A stretch of DNA of 64,000 bases from Lentisphaerota bacterium (GCA_017134815.1 CP071032.1:806001-870000), one strand, 5' to 3'; shown: positions 1-8,795, numbered from the stretch's first letter. Program-made: numbers and translations. The notes: a model not told the origin generated them from the sequence alone.

Positions 1-626
1 GCTTTTTTTAAAATATTGAAAGTATGAACATGCCCGATAGCCCAGTAATCAAACCCCGTGTTCTCCAGGTCTTTAAGCTGACACGGAGCATAGGACTTCC
101 GTCCAAGAGAACCGACGTCAGTATGAAGCAAGGCAATGGCTGGAAGTTTATCAGCCGGCCTGCTGAATTTCTTTGCCAGATTTTTCTTTATCGAAGCGGT
201 TGGAAAGCTGATTCCGGTTATTGAAGCCAATGGATCACCAGCTTTTTCAAAAATTACAGTCTGCGGCTCGCCAGATTCAAAGACATGTGCTGAGTCTGGC
301 AGCTTTACGGTTTTGGACCAGTTGTCCAACGGGTCGTGATTGCCGCAAACTATATATGAACTTATTCGACGGGCATCAAGCCTCAGCAGCTGGTCCCGCA
401 GAAAAAGCCGGCTTTTCAAGCTCCGGTCCTCATCATCAAAAAGGTCTCCGGCAATCAACACAAAATCAACGTTCTTGTCAATTGCCAGATCGATTATCGC
501 AGCAAATGCTTCATATGTAGCATCTACCAGTTTTCCGGCCAGCCCGGCATCAGCTGAGGCCACTCCTTTGAATGAGCAGCCCAGATGAATATCAGAGCAG
601 TGGACAAACCGGACAGGACGCATCAT
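1..626 (-). CDS. SbcD/YhaO-type metallophosphoesterase, 3' end missing at window edge
   Basis: Translating the minus strand from ATG 626-624 gives an open frame of about 208 codons that runs off the left edge. The N-terminus has 'HCSDIHLG' (D-x-H metal site), then 'IAGDLFDDED' (GD motif) and 'VCGNHDP' (GNHD), and 'IGHVHT' near the edge. These are the calcineurin-like phosphoesterase motifs in the order seen in the DNA-repair nucleases SbcD and YhaO. Such proteins usually pair with an SMC-like ATPase, which would lie outside the window; that pairing is inference. The start overlaps the stop of the upstream permease-EIIA gene (ATGA), and a GGGAGG ribosome binding site lies just upstream, so the two are probably translationally coupled. 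The nuclease substrate cannot be told from sequence. Confidence 0.85.
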   Translation of the reverse strand, partial: MMRPVRFVHCSDIHLGCSFKGVASADAGLAGKLVDATYEAFAAIIDLAIDKNVDFVLIAGDLFDDEDRSLKSRLFLRDQLLRLDARRISSYIVCGNHDPLDNWSKTVKLPDSAHVFESGEPQTVIFEKAGDPLASITGISFPTASIKKNLAKKFSRPADKLPAIALLHTDVGSLGRKSYAPCQLKDLENTGFDYWAIGHVHTFNILKK

Positions 627-2470
627 ACCTCCCGTTTTCTTTTACCCAGCAGCAGCAAGTCTCTGATCTGCTTCTCAGTACGGGCTTCCGTCCAGGAAGA
701 CTCAAACCGCTGGTTCTGTATTATCTGGGCGATTGCCGCCAAAGCTTTAAGGTGGCGATTACGCTGGTCTCTGGTTCCCACCAGAACAAAAATCGCTCCG
801 ACATTACTGTTCCCGCTACCGAAATCTGCACCGTTAACGCATTTTACAATGAATAATTTGAAGCGTTTTTCTCCCTCTAAAATAATATGGGGTATTGCAA
901 CAGTCGGGGTTATGGCAGTACTGCTTTCCAGCTCCCGCTCATTGATCAGGCCATACATTTTTTCCGGTTCCATTTCCAGTAATGGAGCAATATCATCTGC
1001 AATTCTTCTGAACAGATCATCTGATGACATGGCATCCTCATATTTAAACACTGGCGCCATTTCAACAAGCAGGTCAAAATCATCTTTAACCAGCTCGTCC
1101 CGCTGTCTGATAATTTCCCGCAGTTCACCTTCAAGCCCATGGGAGTCAAGGCGTTTATTCTTCATTCTGCCAACCAGATGCAGCAGCGCAAATTCGCGAC
1201 TGACTTTCCTTCCGAAGAAAACGTATATGATCAGCGCCAGGCCGATGATAAGCAAAGATATCTCAACAGCCTCCATGCCCATCTTGACGATCATAAATAT
1301 AAAAACACCGACATTTAAGAATGGCAGAAACGGATACAGCGGCATCTTGAACGACGGCCGGTAATTCTGAATCCGGCTTTCACGCAGGATAATAACCGCC
1401 AGGTTGGTCAGTACATACGACAGCAGAATAACAGTTGAAGCCGCCTTGACCAGAGTGTCGATTTTCAACAGCAGAGACAGTATAATAAATGTTCCTGTCA
1501 CCAGGATCGCGTTCAGCGGAGTTTTAAGCCTGCTGTTAACTGTACTCATAAAACCGGGCAGCAATTCATCACGACTCAACGCCAGCGGAAACCGTGATGA
1601 AGCCATAATACCGGCATTTGCTGTGGTAATAAATGCCAGCAGCGCACCAGCCGTAACCACATAATAACCAAAGTTGCCATGATAGATTCTGGCGGCGTCG
1701 GCGAGCGGAGTCATTGACCCGCTCAGGTTTTCCGCCGGCATCACACCAACTGTAACCATCAGAATCAGGGTATAAAGAAGAGTCACAACAAAAATTGACG
1801 CAATCATCCCGAGTGGAATATTACGCCGCGGCTTCTTTACCTCTTCGGATATACTTGAAACGTTAAGCAGTCCCCCGAAGGAAACAAAGACAAAAGCCGC
1901 GATGCTGAAAAGTGCCGCTCCCGACTTGCCGTCATTGATAAACGGTTCAAACTGCAGCACTGAAACCTTGGGCATTAGAAAAACAATATAACTGCCCAGA
2001 ATGATCATCAAGGCCGCAACCATGACAATTTCCAGCCAGGCCGCCTCCTTGGTACCGATAATATTAATAGCGATAAAAATCAGTGCCGCGATTATCGCGC
2101 AAAGAGTAAGGTTCCAGCCAAACATTACGCGAGCGACTTCAGCCATACCAAAAATAGCGAAAGAGGTTTTTAGTGAAAGAGCAAACCAGCTGAGAAAGCC
2201 GGAAATGGTTCCGGCCAGCGGGCCCAGGCTCCTTTCAATGTAGTAATAGCTGCCACCGGCTTTCGGCATCGCGGTGGAAAGCTCAATCACGGCAAGGGTG
2301 CCGAGCAGTGCGAATATACCCGCAATCAGGTAAGAAACAAAAACTCCCGGTCCTATCTCTCGAAAAGCCAGGCCTGGAAGAATAAAAATACCGGAACTGA
2401 TCATTGCACCGGAAGAGATACAGAATACATCCAGTGCACCTAGATTTTTGATAAGCTTGTGCTTGCTCAT
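623..2470 (-). CDS. APC-family amino-acid permease fused to a C-terminal PTS EIIA-type domain
   Basis: A 615-residue fusion. Residues ~1-420 are a typical APC-superfamily permease with about 12 hydrophobic helices and the early 'SSGAMISSGIFILPG' substrate/Na+ segment. Residues ~460-615 match a type-2 PTS EIIA (fructose/nitrogen-PTS like) domain, with the phospho-acceptor histidine in 'AIPH' at about residue 528. EIIA domains normally accept phosphate from HPr, so transport may be tuned by PTS phosphorylation state; that is inference. The start was moved from an upstream frame start (2545) to ATG 2470, where the permease homology begins and a GAGCGAGA-like ribosome site lies upstream. It is followed by an overlapping phosphoesterase gene. 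Substrate unknown; amino acid or amine by family. Confidence 0.86.
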   Translation of the reverse strand: MSKHKLIKNLGALDVFCISSGAMISSGIFILPGLAFREIGPGVFVSYLIAGIFALLGTLAVIELSTAMPKAGGSYYYIERSLGPLAGTISGFLSWFALSLKTSFAIFGMAEVARVMFGWNLTLCAIIAALIFIAINIIGTKEAAWLEIVMVAALMIILGSYIVFLMPKVSVLQFEPFINDGKSGAALFSIAAFVFVSFGGLLNVSSISEEVKKPRRNIPLGMIASIFVVTLLYTLILMVTVGVMPAENLSGSMTPLADAARIYHGNFGYYVVTAGALLAFITTANAGIMASSRFPLALSRDELLPGFMSTVNSRLKTPLNAILVTGTFIILSLLLKIDTLVKAASTVILLSYVLTNLAVIILRESRIQNYRPSFKMPLYPFLPFLNVGVFIFMIVKMGMEAVEISLLIIGLALIIYVFFGRKVSREFALLHLVGRMKNKRLDSHGLEGELREIIRQRDELVKDDFDLLVEMAPVFKYEDAMSSDDLFRRIADDIAPLLEMEPEKMYGLINERELESSTAITPTVAIPHIILEGEKRFKLFIVKCVNGADFGSGNSNVGAIFVLVGTRDQRNRHLKALAAIAQIIQNQRFESSWTEARTEKQIRDLLLLGKRKREV

Positions 2471-2555
2471 AATCTCGCTCTTTTCATTAGAATTACCTGT
2501 TGTTCTTACTCGTCCAAACAATACCACCCCGCCCGAATTATGCAAACTTTGTAAT

Positions 2556-2597
2556 ATAAAAAAAGACTGTCACAACTTGAGGATGACAGTCTTTTTA
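2556..2597 (-). terminator. Rho-independent terminator after citrate synthase
   Basis: A 10-bp inverted repeat (AAGACTGTCA / TGACAGTCTT, 11-nt loop) is bordered by an A-run on the plus strand, which is a U-tract for minus-strand transcription. It ends the gltA transcript before the permease gene. A T-run on the other side makes it potentially bidirectional. Confidence 0.8.
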
Positions 2598-2658
2598 AAT
2601 CATCATGCATACCGCACATTTTTGTAATACAGCATGTTATAAAATAATGATTACTATT

Positions 2659-3921
2659 TTATTGCTTAGGTGTTTTTCCTATATATATCTGACGCGGCCG
2701 GGTGATTTTGGAATTTGACTTGACCATTTCCTTCCAGTGTGCAATCCATCCCGGCAGACGGGCCAGCGCAAACATCACGGTAAACATATTTTCCGGAATT
2801 CCCATGGCACGATAAATTATGCCGCTGTAAAAATCTACATTAGGATACAGGTTTCGCTCAATGAAATACTCATCTTTGAGGGCTTTTTCTTCAAGTTCCC
2901 GGGCGACATTCAACATTGGATCATCAATTTTCATGGCATCAAGAAAATCATGGCACTGCTGCTTGATGATTTTAGCCCGCGGGTCATAAGTCTTGTATAC
3001 CCGGTGCCCAAAGCCCATTAGTCTAAAGCTTGAATTTTTATCTTTGGCCTTTTCAATGTACTTCGTTACATCGCCGTCTCTGGCAATTCTCCTCAGCATA
3101 TCCACTACCGCCTGATTAGCTCCGCCGTGAAGCGGTCCGGAAAGTGCGGCTATTCCGGCAGAAATTGTCGCATAAAGATTTACCTGGGCACTGCCCACAG
3201 TGCGAACCGCTGTTGTCGAGCAGTTTTGCTCATGGTCAGCATGAAGAATTAACAGGCTGTTTAAAATCCTTACTACTTCCGGACGAATTTCATATGGCTT
3301 GACCGGTGAATCAAACATCATGTTGAGAAAATTGGCACAGTACGGCAGATCATGTCGTGGGTACACCACTGGATTGCCAATTGAGCGCTTGTAGGCAAAA
3401 GCCGCCAGCGTCCTGAATGTGGAAATAAGTCGAGCCGCTGATTTATCTATCGCCTCCCGCATAGACAAAGTATCGACATTCGGGTAAAAAGTAGAAAGAG
3501 CGTTTACCATAGTCGCCATTATTGACATCGGGTGAGAGCCGCGGGGGAAACGGTCGAAAAAGTGACGCATATCTTCATGCAGCAGAGAATTCTCAGTTAA
3601 TAAAGTAGAAAAGGTGTCTCCCTGCTCTTTATTCGGCAGTTTTCCATGCAGCAGCAAATAAGCTGTTTCGATAAAACGAGTATTTTCCACAAGGTGTTCA
3701 ATAGGAATACCACGGTAACGTAAAATACCCTTTTCACCATCAATAAAAGTAATCCTGCTGAAACAGGCAGCTGTATTCACAAAACTAGGATCTATAGTCA
3801 CCATTCCAGTTTCTTTTCGCAGTCTACTGATATCGACAGCAACCTCATTCTCAGTACCGACAATAATCGGCAGCATAATCTCTTTATCTTCATAAACTAA
3901 TTTTGCATATTTTTGCGTCAT
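2659..3921 (-). CDS. gltA: Citrate synthase
   Basis: A 420-residue hexameric-type citrate synthase condensing acetyl-CoA and oxaloacetate in the cytoplasm. Visible motifs are 'LHADHEQNCST', 'LHGGANQAV' (first catalytic His), 'GFGHRVYKTYDPRA' (second catalytic His and oxaloacetate arginine) and 'DFYSGIIYRAMGIP' (catalytic Asp). Length and motif order are normal for the family. The start has an AGAGG site seven bases upstream. The gene diverges from rex, sharing a ~440-bp AT-rich intergenic region. In an anaerobe with the Sbm pathway the enzyme likely serves glutamate synthesis or a branched TCA pathway (inference). A re-citrate synthase is excluded by the motifs. Confidence 0.97.
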   Translation of the reverse strand: MTQKYAKLVYEDKEIMLPIIVGTENEVAVDISRLRKETGMVTIDPSFVNTAACFSRITFIDGEKGILRYRGIPIEHLVENTRFIETAYLLLHGKLPNKEQGDTFSTLLTENSLLHEDMRHFFDRFPRGSHPMSIMATMVNALSTFYPNVDTLSMREAIDKSAARLISTFRTLAAFAYKRSIGNPVVYPRHDLPYCANFLNMMFDSPVKPYEIRPEVVRILNSLLILHADHEQNCSTTAVRTVGSAQVNLYATISAGIAALSGPLHGGANQAVVDMLRRIARDGDVTKYIEKAKDKNSSFRLMGFGHRVYKTYDPRAKIIKQQCHDFLDAMKIDDPMLNVARELEEKALKDEYFIERNLYPNVDFYSGIIYRAMGIPENMFTVMFALARLPGWIAHWKEMVKSNSKITRPRQIYIGKTPKQ

Positions 3922-4254
3922 GTGTACCTCTAACTGCTATTTTGATAATTTAAAAATCAGATTATATTAATTACAGAATGTATTCAGTTTATAAAGACTT
4001 CTCTTACAATATCAGAATTAAGCAACAGGCAAATATTATATAAATCTTTTATAAAAAAGGCTTTAAAACAGGAATACAAAATACCGGAACAGACATTTCA
4101 ACAAGTATCAGGACTCTGAAATCGAGCTTTTATTATTCAGGAAATATAAGATACACCAATTATATATCTTTTCAAGCACTTTTATCAACACCTGTCCGTC
4201 TTGTCATAATTTTTCACTGGATATTTTTTAATACTTTTTATATTAATAGTAAAA

Positions 4255-4276
4255 TATAGATAAAAAAATATCGATA
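4255..4276. promoter_or_regulatory. Upstream 22-bp palindromic operator (candidate Rex box 1)
   Basis: The sequence is TATAGATA-AAAAAA-TATCGATA, an imperfect palindrome with 8-bp arms. It differs from the second copy by a single base and ends five bases before the -35 box of the rex promoter. It is not the classical TTGTGA-N6-TCACAA Rex site, so assignment to Rex is inference from position and repetition. Confidence 0.7.
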
Positions 4277-4281
4277 CCCTC

Positions 4282-4309
4282 TTGACTTTTACCTAATCCT
4301 GTATATAAT
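4282..4309 (+). promoter_or_regulatory. Sigma70-type promoter of the rex-hydrogenase operon
   Basis: TTGACT (4282-4287) and TATAAT (4304-4309) are separated by 16 bp, a near-consensus housekeeping promoter. The predicted start site near 4316 sits just before the second palindrome, so a protein bound there would block initiation. Confidence 0.8.
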
Positions 4310-4319
4310 GTCCGTATAG

Positions 4320-4341
4320 TATAGATAAAAAAATATCTATA
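4320..4341. promoter_or_regulatory. Downstream 22-bp palindromic operator (candidate Rex box 2)
   Basis: A perfect palindrome, TATAGATA-AAAAAA-TATCTATA, covers the expected transcription start and early leader, 65 bp (about six helical turns) from the first copy. Together the two copies bracket the promoter, a layout expected for autorepression by the dimeric product of the next gene. Confidence 0.72.
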
Positions 4342-4363
4342 TAAAAGGATTAAATGGGATTTT

Positions 4364-5005
4364 ATGGGTAACAAAAAAGTACAAAAGCTGCCATCGATCA
4401 GGCGTATGCCGACGTACCTGCACAAACTCAAGCAGATGCGTAAAAACGGCCTTGACACAGTTTCCACTACGATAATGGCCCGTTACATGAATCTGGAACC
4501 AATCGTGATTCGCAAGGATCTGGAACTCACAGGTGTAACCGGACAGCCCGGAGTCGGCTACAAGATTGATGAGCTTATCGATGCAATCAAATCATTCCTC
4601 AACTGGCATAATACCGCCGAAGCAGTTCTGATCGGAGCAGGCTCTCTCGGCAGAGCGCTGCTGGGGTATGAGGGCTTCGAAGACTACGGACTGAATATTA
4701 TTGCCGCTTTTGATGCCGACCCGTCCAAGATCGGTGCTGAAATTAATGAACGGGAAGTCTTTGACATCAACCGGCTGCCGGAGATGACCACCCGCCTGCA
4801 GGTTAATATGGGTATCCTGTGCGTGCCTAATGAATTTGCTCAGGAAGCTGCAGATATGATGGTCGAAGGCGGCATCAATGCCATCTGGAACTTCACCAAT
4901 GTAAGCCTTGATGTACCTGATCACGTCGTCGTCCAGCGAGAAGTAATTGCCAGCGGACTGGCAGTGCTTTCAGTGAAACTGAATCAGCAAATGCTGACAG
5001 ATTAA
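4364..5005 (+). CDS. rex: Redox-sensing transcriptional repressor Rex
   Basis: A 213-residue Rex. It has an N-terminal winged helix (residues ~1-80, recognition segment around 'IVIRKDLELTG' and 'GQPGVGY') and a Rossmann domain starting with 'GAGSLG' at residues 91-96, which binds NAD(H). Rex dimers leave DNA when NADH rises, de-repressing fermentative and hydrogenase genes. It is the first gene of a run of seven same-strand genes ending in hydA, with 17 bp to the next gene. The palindromes bracketing its promoter suggest autoregulation and NADH control of the whole operon. An alternative ATG ten bases upstream is out of frame. Confidence 0.95.
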   Translation: MGNKKVQKLPSIRRMPTYLHKLKQMRKNGLDTVSTTIMARYMNLEPIVIRKDLELTGVTGQPGVGYKIDELIDAIKSFLNWHNTAEAVLIGAGSLGRALLGYEGFEDYGLNIIAAFDADPSKIGAEINEREVFDINRLPEMTTRLQVNMGILCVPNEFAQEAADMMVEGGINAIWNFTNVSLDVPDHVVVQREVIASGLAVLSVKLNQQMLTD

Positions 5006-5022
5006 AAACGGAGTAAACACAA

Positions 5023-5262
5023 ATGGCTGCAAAAATCATTATCTGCATGGGCAGTTCCTGCTTTGCCCGGGGAAATGAGGAAAATCTGAAAATTATTGAG
5101 CAATACATAGCTGAAAACGGCCTGGAGGCTGAAATTGACTTGAAAGGCAGCTGCTGCGAAGGTCAGTGTTCAGCCGGTCCCAACCTGAATATCAACGGAG
5201 AAATGTTTCACGGAGTAGAAAAAGGCACTTTGATTGATCTGCTGAATTACAAGCTGAAGTAG
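5023..5262 (+). CDS. Small thioredoxin-like [2Fe-2S] ferredoxin
   Basis: A 79-residue protein with four cysteines in the NuoE/HydC C-terminal pattern: 'CMGSSC' near residue 8 and 'CCEGQC' near residue 44. This is a stand-alone thioredoxin-fold [2Fe-2S] domain. Such mini-ferredoxins commonly sit beside [FeFe]-hydrogenase genes and are thought to carry electrons to or from them. It lies 17 bp after rex and 36 bp before the sensory hydrogenase, so co-transcription is likely. Whether its partner is the sensory hydrogenase or HydABC cannot be decided from sequence. Confidence 0.87.
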   Translation: MAAKIIICMGSSCFARGNEENLKIIEQYIAENGLEAEIDLKGSCCEGQCSAGPNLNINGEMFHGVEKGTLIDLLNYKLK

Positions 5263-5298
5263 TTCATAATTAATCATTGACCGGGGAGTTTAAGGGTT

Positions 5299-7050
5299 AT
5301 GAATCACAGTTATCCAATTTATACGGTAAAGGCCGAGTGTCAGGACTGTTACAAATGCGTCCGCCACTGTCCGGTAAAGGCTATCAAAATCGAAGACGGC
5401 AGAGCTGCCGTTATTCCAGAATTTTGCGTAGCCTGCGGCAAATGCGTTGAGGTTTGCCCGGCTCATGCCAAGAAAGTCAGAGACGATTCCGGACGGGTCA
5501 GGCACCTGCTTGAATCCGGGCAGACTGCTTATGTTTCACTGGCCCCGTCATGGATCAGTGAATTCCAGGGTATCCCAGCAGAGCGTATGATTGCTGCCTT
5601 GCGCAAACTCGGCTTTGCCGGTGTCAGTGAAACCGCTCTTGGCGCACAGACCGTCAGCGCCCAAACCGCCGGACTTCTGAAACATCATCAGAACGGCGCT
5701 CTGATATCCTCCGCCTGCCCGGTTATTGTCGACTATATCCGCAAGTATCAGCCTGGTTTCACCAGTGCTATAACTGCGTTGCTGTCCCCTGCCCTGTCAC
5801 ATGCTAAAATGCTGCGGGCATGCTTTGGCGAAGACATTGCCGTAGTCTTCATCGGCCCCTGTATCGCCAAGAAAAACGAAGCCGACGCGCACCCGGATAT
5901 AATCAACATCTCCCTGACCTTCAATGAACTGCGGCAGCTTTTTACGGCTGACGGCATTGACCTTTACAAAGTAAAATCCGGCAGTGACGATCACTTTGTA
6001 CCTACTGCGGCTGAGGAAGGCGCTGTATATCCAGTTGAAGGCGGCATGAACAAGACCATTAAAATCATTGATGGCTGCGGGCATATTAACTTTGCTGAAC
6101 TAACCGGCTTGCAGAATCTGGAACAGGCCTTTAACGGACTGAAACCACAGGATGTCAAAGAGCCGGTTTTTATTGAGACCCTGGCCTGTTCCGGTGGCTG
6201 CGTACACGGGCCCGGCACTTGCCACGAATCCCCCGGCCTGCTGGAAAGACTGCGCGTGCTTAAACATACTCAAATTCCCGAAAAAGCTCCGGAACGCAAC
6301 ACTGATTTTGACATACGAGATATCATAACACCGGACAAACGCCAGAATAAACTGCCTGACAGTCTGCCGCAACTAAAACAGGCACTGCGGTCAATCGGCA
6401 AGAACAAGCCGGAGGATGAATTAAACTGCGGCGGCTGTGGTTATGACACCTGCCGCAACTTTGCGGCGGCACTCATCAACAATAAAGCAGAACCTTCAAT
6501 GTGTGTATCATATATGCGTAAACAAGCCCAGAAAAAGGCTAACGCGCTGCTGCGCTGCATCCCATCCGGCGTTGTTATAGCGGACAGGGAACTGCAGGTA
6601 GTAGAGTGTAACCGGCGCTTTGCCGAGATGCTGGGCAAGGATACGGTCATGGCATTTGAAGCAAAACCGGGACTGGCTGGAGCCGACTTGTCACGGCTGG
6701 TGCCATTTCACCACCTGTTCAGAACTTCACTTGCCAGCGGACGGGATATTCATCGCGATTCGCATCGTGAAGGAAACCGGCTGTTCAACATTACAATTTT
6801 TACGATCGAGCCCGGTGAAACTATCGGCGCAGTGCTCATGGATGTCACTAATACCGAGTTACGTCGCGAGCAAATCGCGGAACGGGCCCGCGAAGTCATC
6901 AATAAAAACCTCAGCACTGTCCAGGACATTGCCTGTAAACTCGGCGAGCATATGGCTGAAACTGAAATACTGCTCCGTTCTATCAGCGAAGATTATGCAG
7001 ATGAAAAACTGCTTAAGGATATAAAGAAAGAATATAAATACGAAAAATGA
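5299..7050 (+). CDS. hydS: Sensory [FeFe]-hydrogenase with PAS domain (HydS-like, group C)
   Basis: A 583-residue protein. Two [4Fe-4S] ferredoxin motifs (Cys14/17/20/24 and 43/46/49/53) are followed by an H-cluster domain with ligands Cys140 ('SSACP'), Cys188 ('GPCIAKK') and Cys297/Cys301 ('LACSGGC'). A further four-Cys Fe-S module follows ('CGGCGYDTC' ~377-385, Cys402), then a PAS domain (~415-530) and a short C-terminal helix. The cysteine that feeds protons in catalytic enzymes (TSCCP) is alanine here, and the usual methionines near the cluster are lost, as in putative H2-sensing group C enzymes. The stop overlaps the start of a PP2C phosphatase gene (ATGA), matching the phosphatase-linked subgroup. 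Role proposed: H2 or redox sensing that sets phosphatase activity. Confidence 0.9.
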   Translation: MNHSYPIYTVKAECQDCYKCVRHCPVKAIKIEDGRAAVIPEFCVACGKCVEVCPAHAKKVRDDSGRVRHLLESGQTAYVSLAPSWISEFQGIPAERMIAALRKLGFAGVSETALGAQTVSAQTAGLLKHHQNGALISSACPVIVDYIRKYQPGFTSAITALLSPALSHAKMLRACFGEDIAVVFIGPCIAKKNEADAHPDIINISLTFNELRQLFTADGIDLYKVKSGSDDHFVPTAAEEGAVYPVEGGMNKTIKIIDGCGHINFAELTGLQNLEQAFNGLKPQDVKEPVFIETLACSGGCVHGPGTCHESPGLLERLRVLKHTQIPEKAPERNTDFDIRDIITPDKRQNKLPDSLPQLKQALRSIGKNKPEDELNCGGCGYDTCRNFAAALINNKAEPSMCVSYMRKQAQKKANALLRCIPSGVVIADRELQVVECNRRFAEMLGKDTVMAFEAKPGLAGADLSRLVPFHHLFRTSLASGRDIHRDSHREGNRLFNITIFTIEPGETIGAVLMDVTNTELRREQIAERAREVINKNLSTVQDIACKLGEHMAETEILLRSISEDYADEKLLKDIKKEYKYEK

Positions 7051-8231
7051 CTATGAATACCAAACCGCTATTTATTGATCTGGGTTACAGCCAGTGCCAG
7101 AAGCACGGCCAGGATATCTGCGGGGATGCCTTCAAGTTTCAGAAGATTCCCGAAGAAAACCGGCTGGTGGCAGTACTGTCTGACGGACTCGGCAGCGGCG
7201 TCAAGGCCAACATTCTGGCTTCCATGACCGCGACCATGGCGGTAAAATTTGTTTCTGAAAATACAGAACTGCTGCGCTCCGCCGAAATCATGATGAGCGC
7301 CCTTCCGGTCTGTCAGATCAGGAAAATCAGTTATGCCACTTTTACTATAGTGGACACTGCTCTTGACGGCAAAACCAGAATAATCGAGATGGGAAATCCC
7401 CGCTTTATTCTGCTGCGCAGCGGCACTCCGGTAGAAGTACCTTTCACTGAAATAGACAGCAAACAGCACCGCAACCGCACCATGCGCGTCTATGACCTGG
7501 AAGTTGGAGTAAATGATCGGCTGATCTTTTTTTCAGACGGCATCAGCCAGGCCGGTCTCGGTACCAATGCCTACCCGCTGGGATGGCGGGTTGATGGTTG
7601 CCGCAAATACCTGGAGAACACTCTGTGCGAAAGACGTGAGACGTCTGCGCATGAACTGGCTGACAGCGTAATCCGGGAAGCTTTGCGCAAGGAACCAGGA
7701 TATTCCTGCAAAGACGATATGACCTGCGCAGTCATGTATTTCCGGAAGCCCCGTAAAATGCTGCTGTTTACCGGACCGCCTTTTGACCGGGAACGCGATA
7801 CTGAATGCGCAGTTATTGTTGACGCCTTTGACGGGGATAAAATCCTGTGCGGCGGTACTACGGCTGAAATTGTCAGTCGCGAACTCAAGCAGGAGTTGAC
7901 TATGGATTTGACTTCGGCAACTCCAGACCTGCCGCCGGTATCACATATGGAAGGGATTGATTTGATTACCGAAGGTATTTTCACCTTGACCCGAACTGCC
8001 CAGCTGCTGGAAAACAAAAGCGGCGATGAACGCCACTCCCCGGCAGGGCGGCTGGTTGAGGTTATCCTGAGGAATGACATCATAGAATTTCTGGTTGGCA
8101 CCAGAATTAACGAGGCTCATCAGGACCCCAATCTGCCGATTGACCTTGAATTGAGAAGAAACATAGTCCAGCGCATCGCTGAAACTTTGCGCAGGGACTA
8201 TTTGAAAGAAGTAACAATTAAATACGTATAA
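7047..8231 (+). CDS. SpoIIE-type PP2C serine phosphatase linked to sensory hydrogenase
   Basis: A 394-residue protein. The PP2C/SpoIIE core (~10-225) shows 'SDGLGSG' (~45-51), 'FFSDGI' (~160) and 'DDMTC' (~222), the aspartates that bind the two metals. The C-terminal ~160 residues contain 'GGTTAEIVSRELKQ', which resembles the tail of SpoIIE-like phosphatases found beside sensory hydrogenases; no other domain is recognised. It overlaps the HydS stop codon by four bases, so the two are translationally coupled. No partner kinase, anti-sigma or STAS protein is encoded nearby, so its phospho-protein target is unknown. It is probably cytoplasmic and is the output of the H2 sensor (inference). Confidence 0.88.
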   Translation: MTMNTKPLFIDLGYSQCQKHGQDICGDAFKFQKIPEENRLVAVLSDGLGSGVKANILASMTATMAVKFVSENTELLRSAEIMMSALPVCQIRKISYATFTIVDTALDGKTRIIEMGNPRFILLRSGTPVEVPFTEIDSKQHRNRTMRVYDLEVGVNDRLIFFSDGISQAGLGTNAYPLGWRVDGCRKYLENTLCERRETSAHELADSVIREALRKEPGYSCKDDMTCAVMYFRKPRKMLLFTGPPFDRERDTECAVIVDAFDGDKILCGGTTAEIVSRELKQELTMDLTSATPDLPPVSHMEGIDLITEGIFTLTRTAQLLENKSGDERHSPAGRLVEVILRNDIIEFLVGTRINEAHQDPNLPIDLELRRNIVQRIAETLRRDYLKEVTIKYV

Positions 8232-8259
8232 AACATCATAAAAGTTTGTGAGGTTACAA

Positions 8260-8772
8260 ATGCAGGCAACCATGGAAAAAACTCAGAAGATGGTCGATCA
8301 TCTCGCGGCCGTCAATAAAATCCTGGAGAAATACGACTTCGATGAAGCGAAGCTTATTCCCATTCTTCAGGAAGTACAGGAAGAATATAAATATCTGTCA
8401 AAGGATGTTATCAGTTACGTCGCAAATTCGCTGGATATTCCCCCGGCTAAAGTTTACGGAGTAGCCACTTTCTATGCGCACTTTTCCTTAAAACCCAAAG
8501 GAAAATATATTTTCAAGCTGTGTGACGGCACCGCCTGTCACGTCAAGAAGTCACACTCAATCCTGGAAGCGCTTTACAATAAACTGGAGCTTTCAGAAGA
8601 CAAAAACACTTCCGATGACATGCTGTTTACTGTTGAAACCGTCAGCTGTCTCGGCGCGTGCGGCCTTGCTCCGGTTATGGTCGTCAATGAGGAAGTATAT
8701 GGTCAGGTCACTCCTCAGAAAGCTGAAGAGATTGTCGATGAAATCCTTGAACGCGAAAAAAGCGCTGAATAA
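8260..8772 (+). CDS. hydC: Bifurcating [FeFe]-hydrogenase subunit C (NuoE-like)
   Basis: A 170-residue NuoE-family subunit. A helical N-terminal part is followed by a thioredoxin-like [2Fe-2S] domain with the four ligands in 'CDGTAC' and 'CLGAC'; 'GVATFYAHF' is the family signature. It supports NADH oxidation by HydB in the trimeric electron-bifurcating hydrogenase HydABC. ATG 8260 is chosen because GAGGT lies seven bases upstream; a GTG at 8248 is in frame but has no site. It is 28 bp after the phosphatase gene and 23 bp before hydB. Confidence 0.94.
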   Translation: MQATMEKTQKMVDHLAAVNKILEKYDFDEAKLIPILQEVQEEYKYLSKDVISYVANSLDIPPAKVYGVATFYAHFSLKPKGKYIFKLCDGTACHVKKSHSILEALYNKLELSEDKNTSDDMLFTVETVSCLGACGLAPVMVVNEEVYGQVTPQKAEEIVDEILEREKSAE

Positions 8773-8795
8773 AACCGGATCACCAGGAGTACAAA

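Noticed and set aside
24-588. Several plus-strand open frames at the left edge
   Set aside because: They lie opposite a clear phosphoesterase frame on the minus strand with all family motifs.
4201-4219. TTGTCATAATTTTTCAC resembles a classical Rex box
   Set aside because: Spacing is off by one and the right arm is incomplete; the two 22-bp palindromes are stronger candidates.
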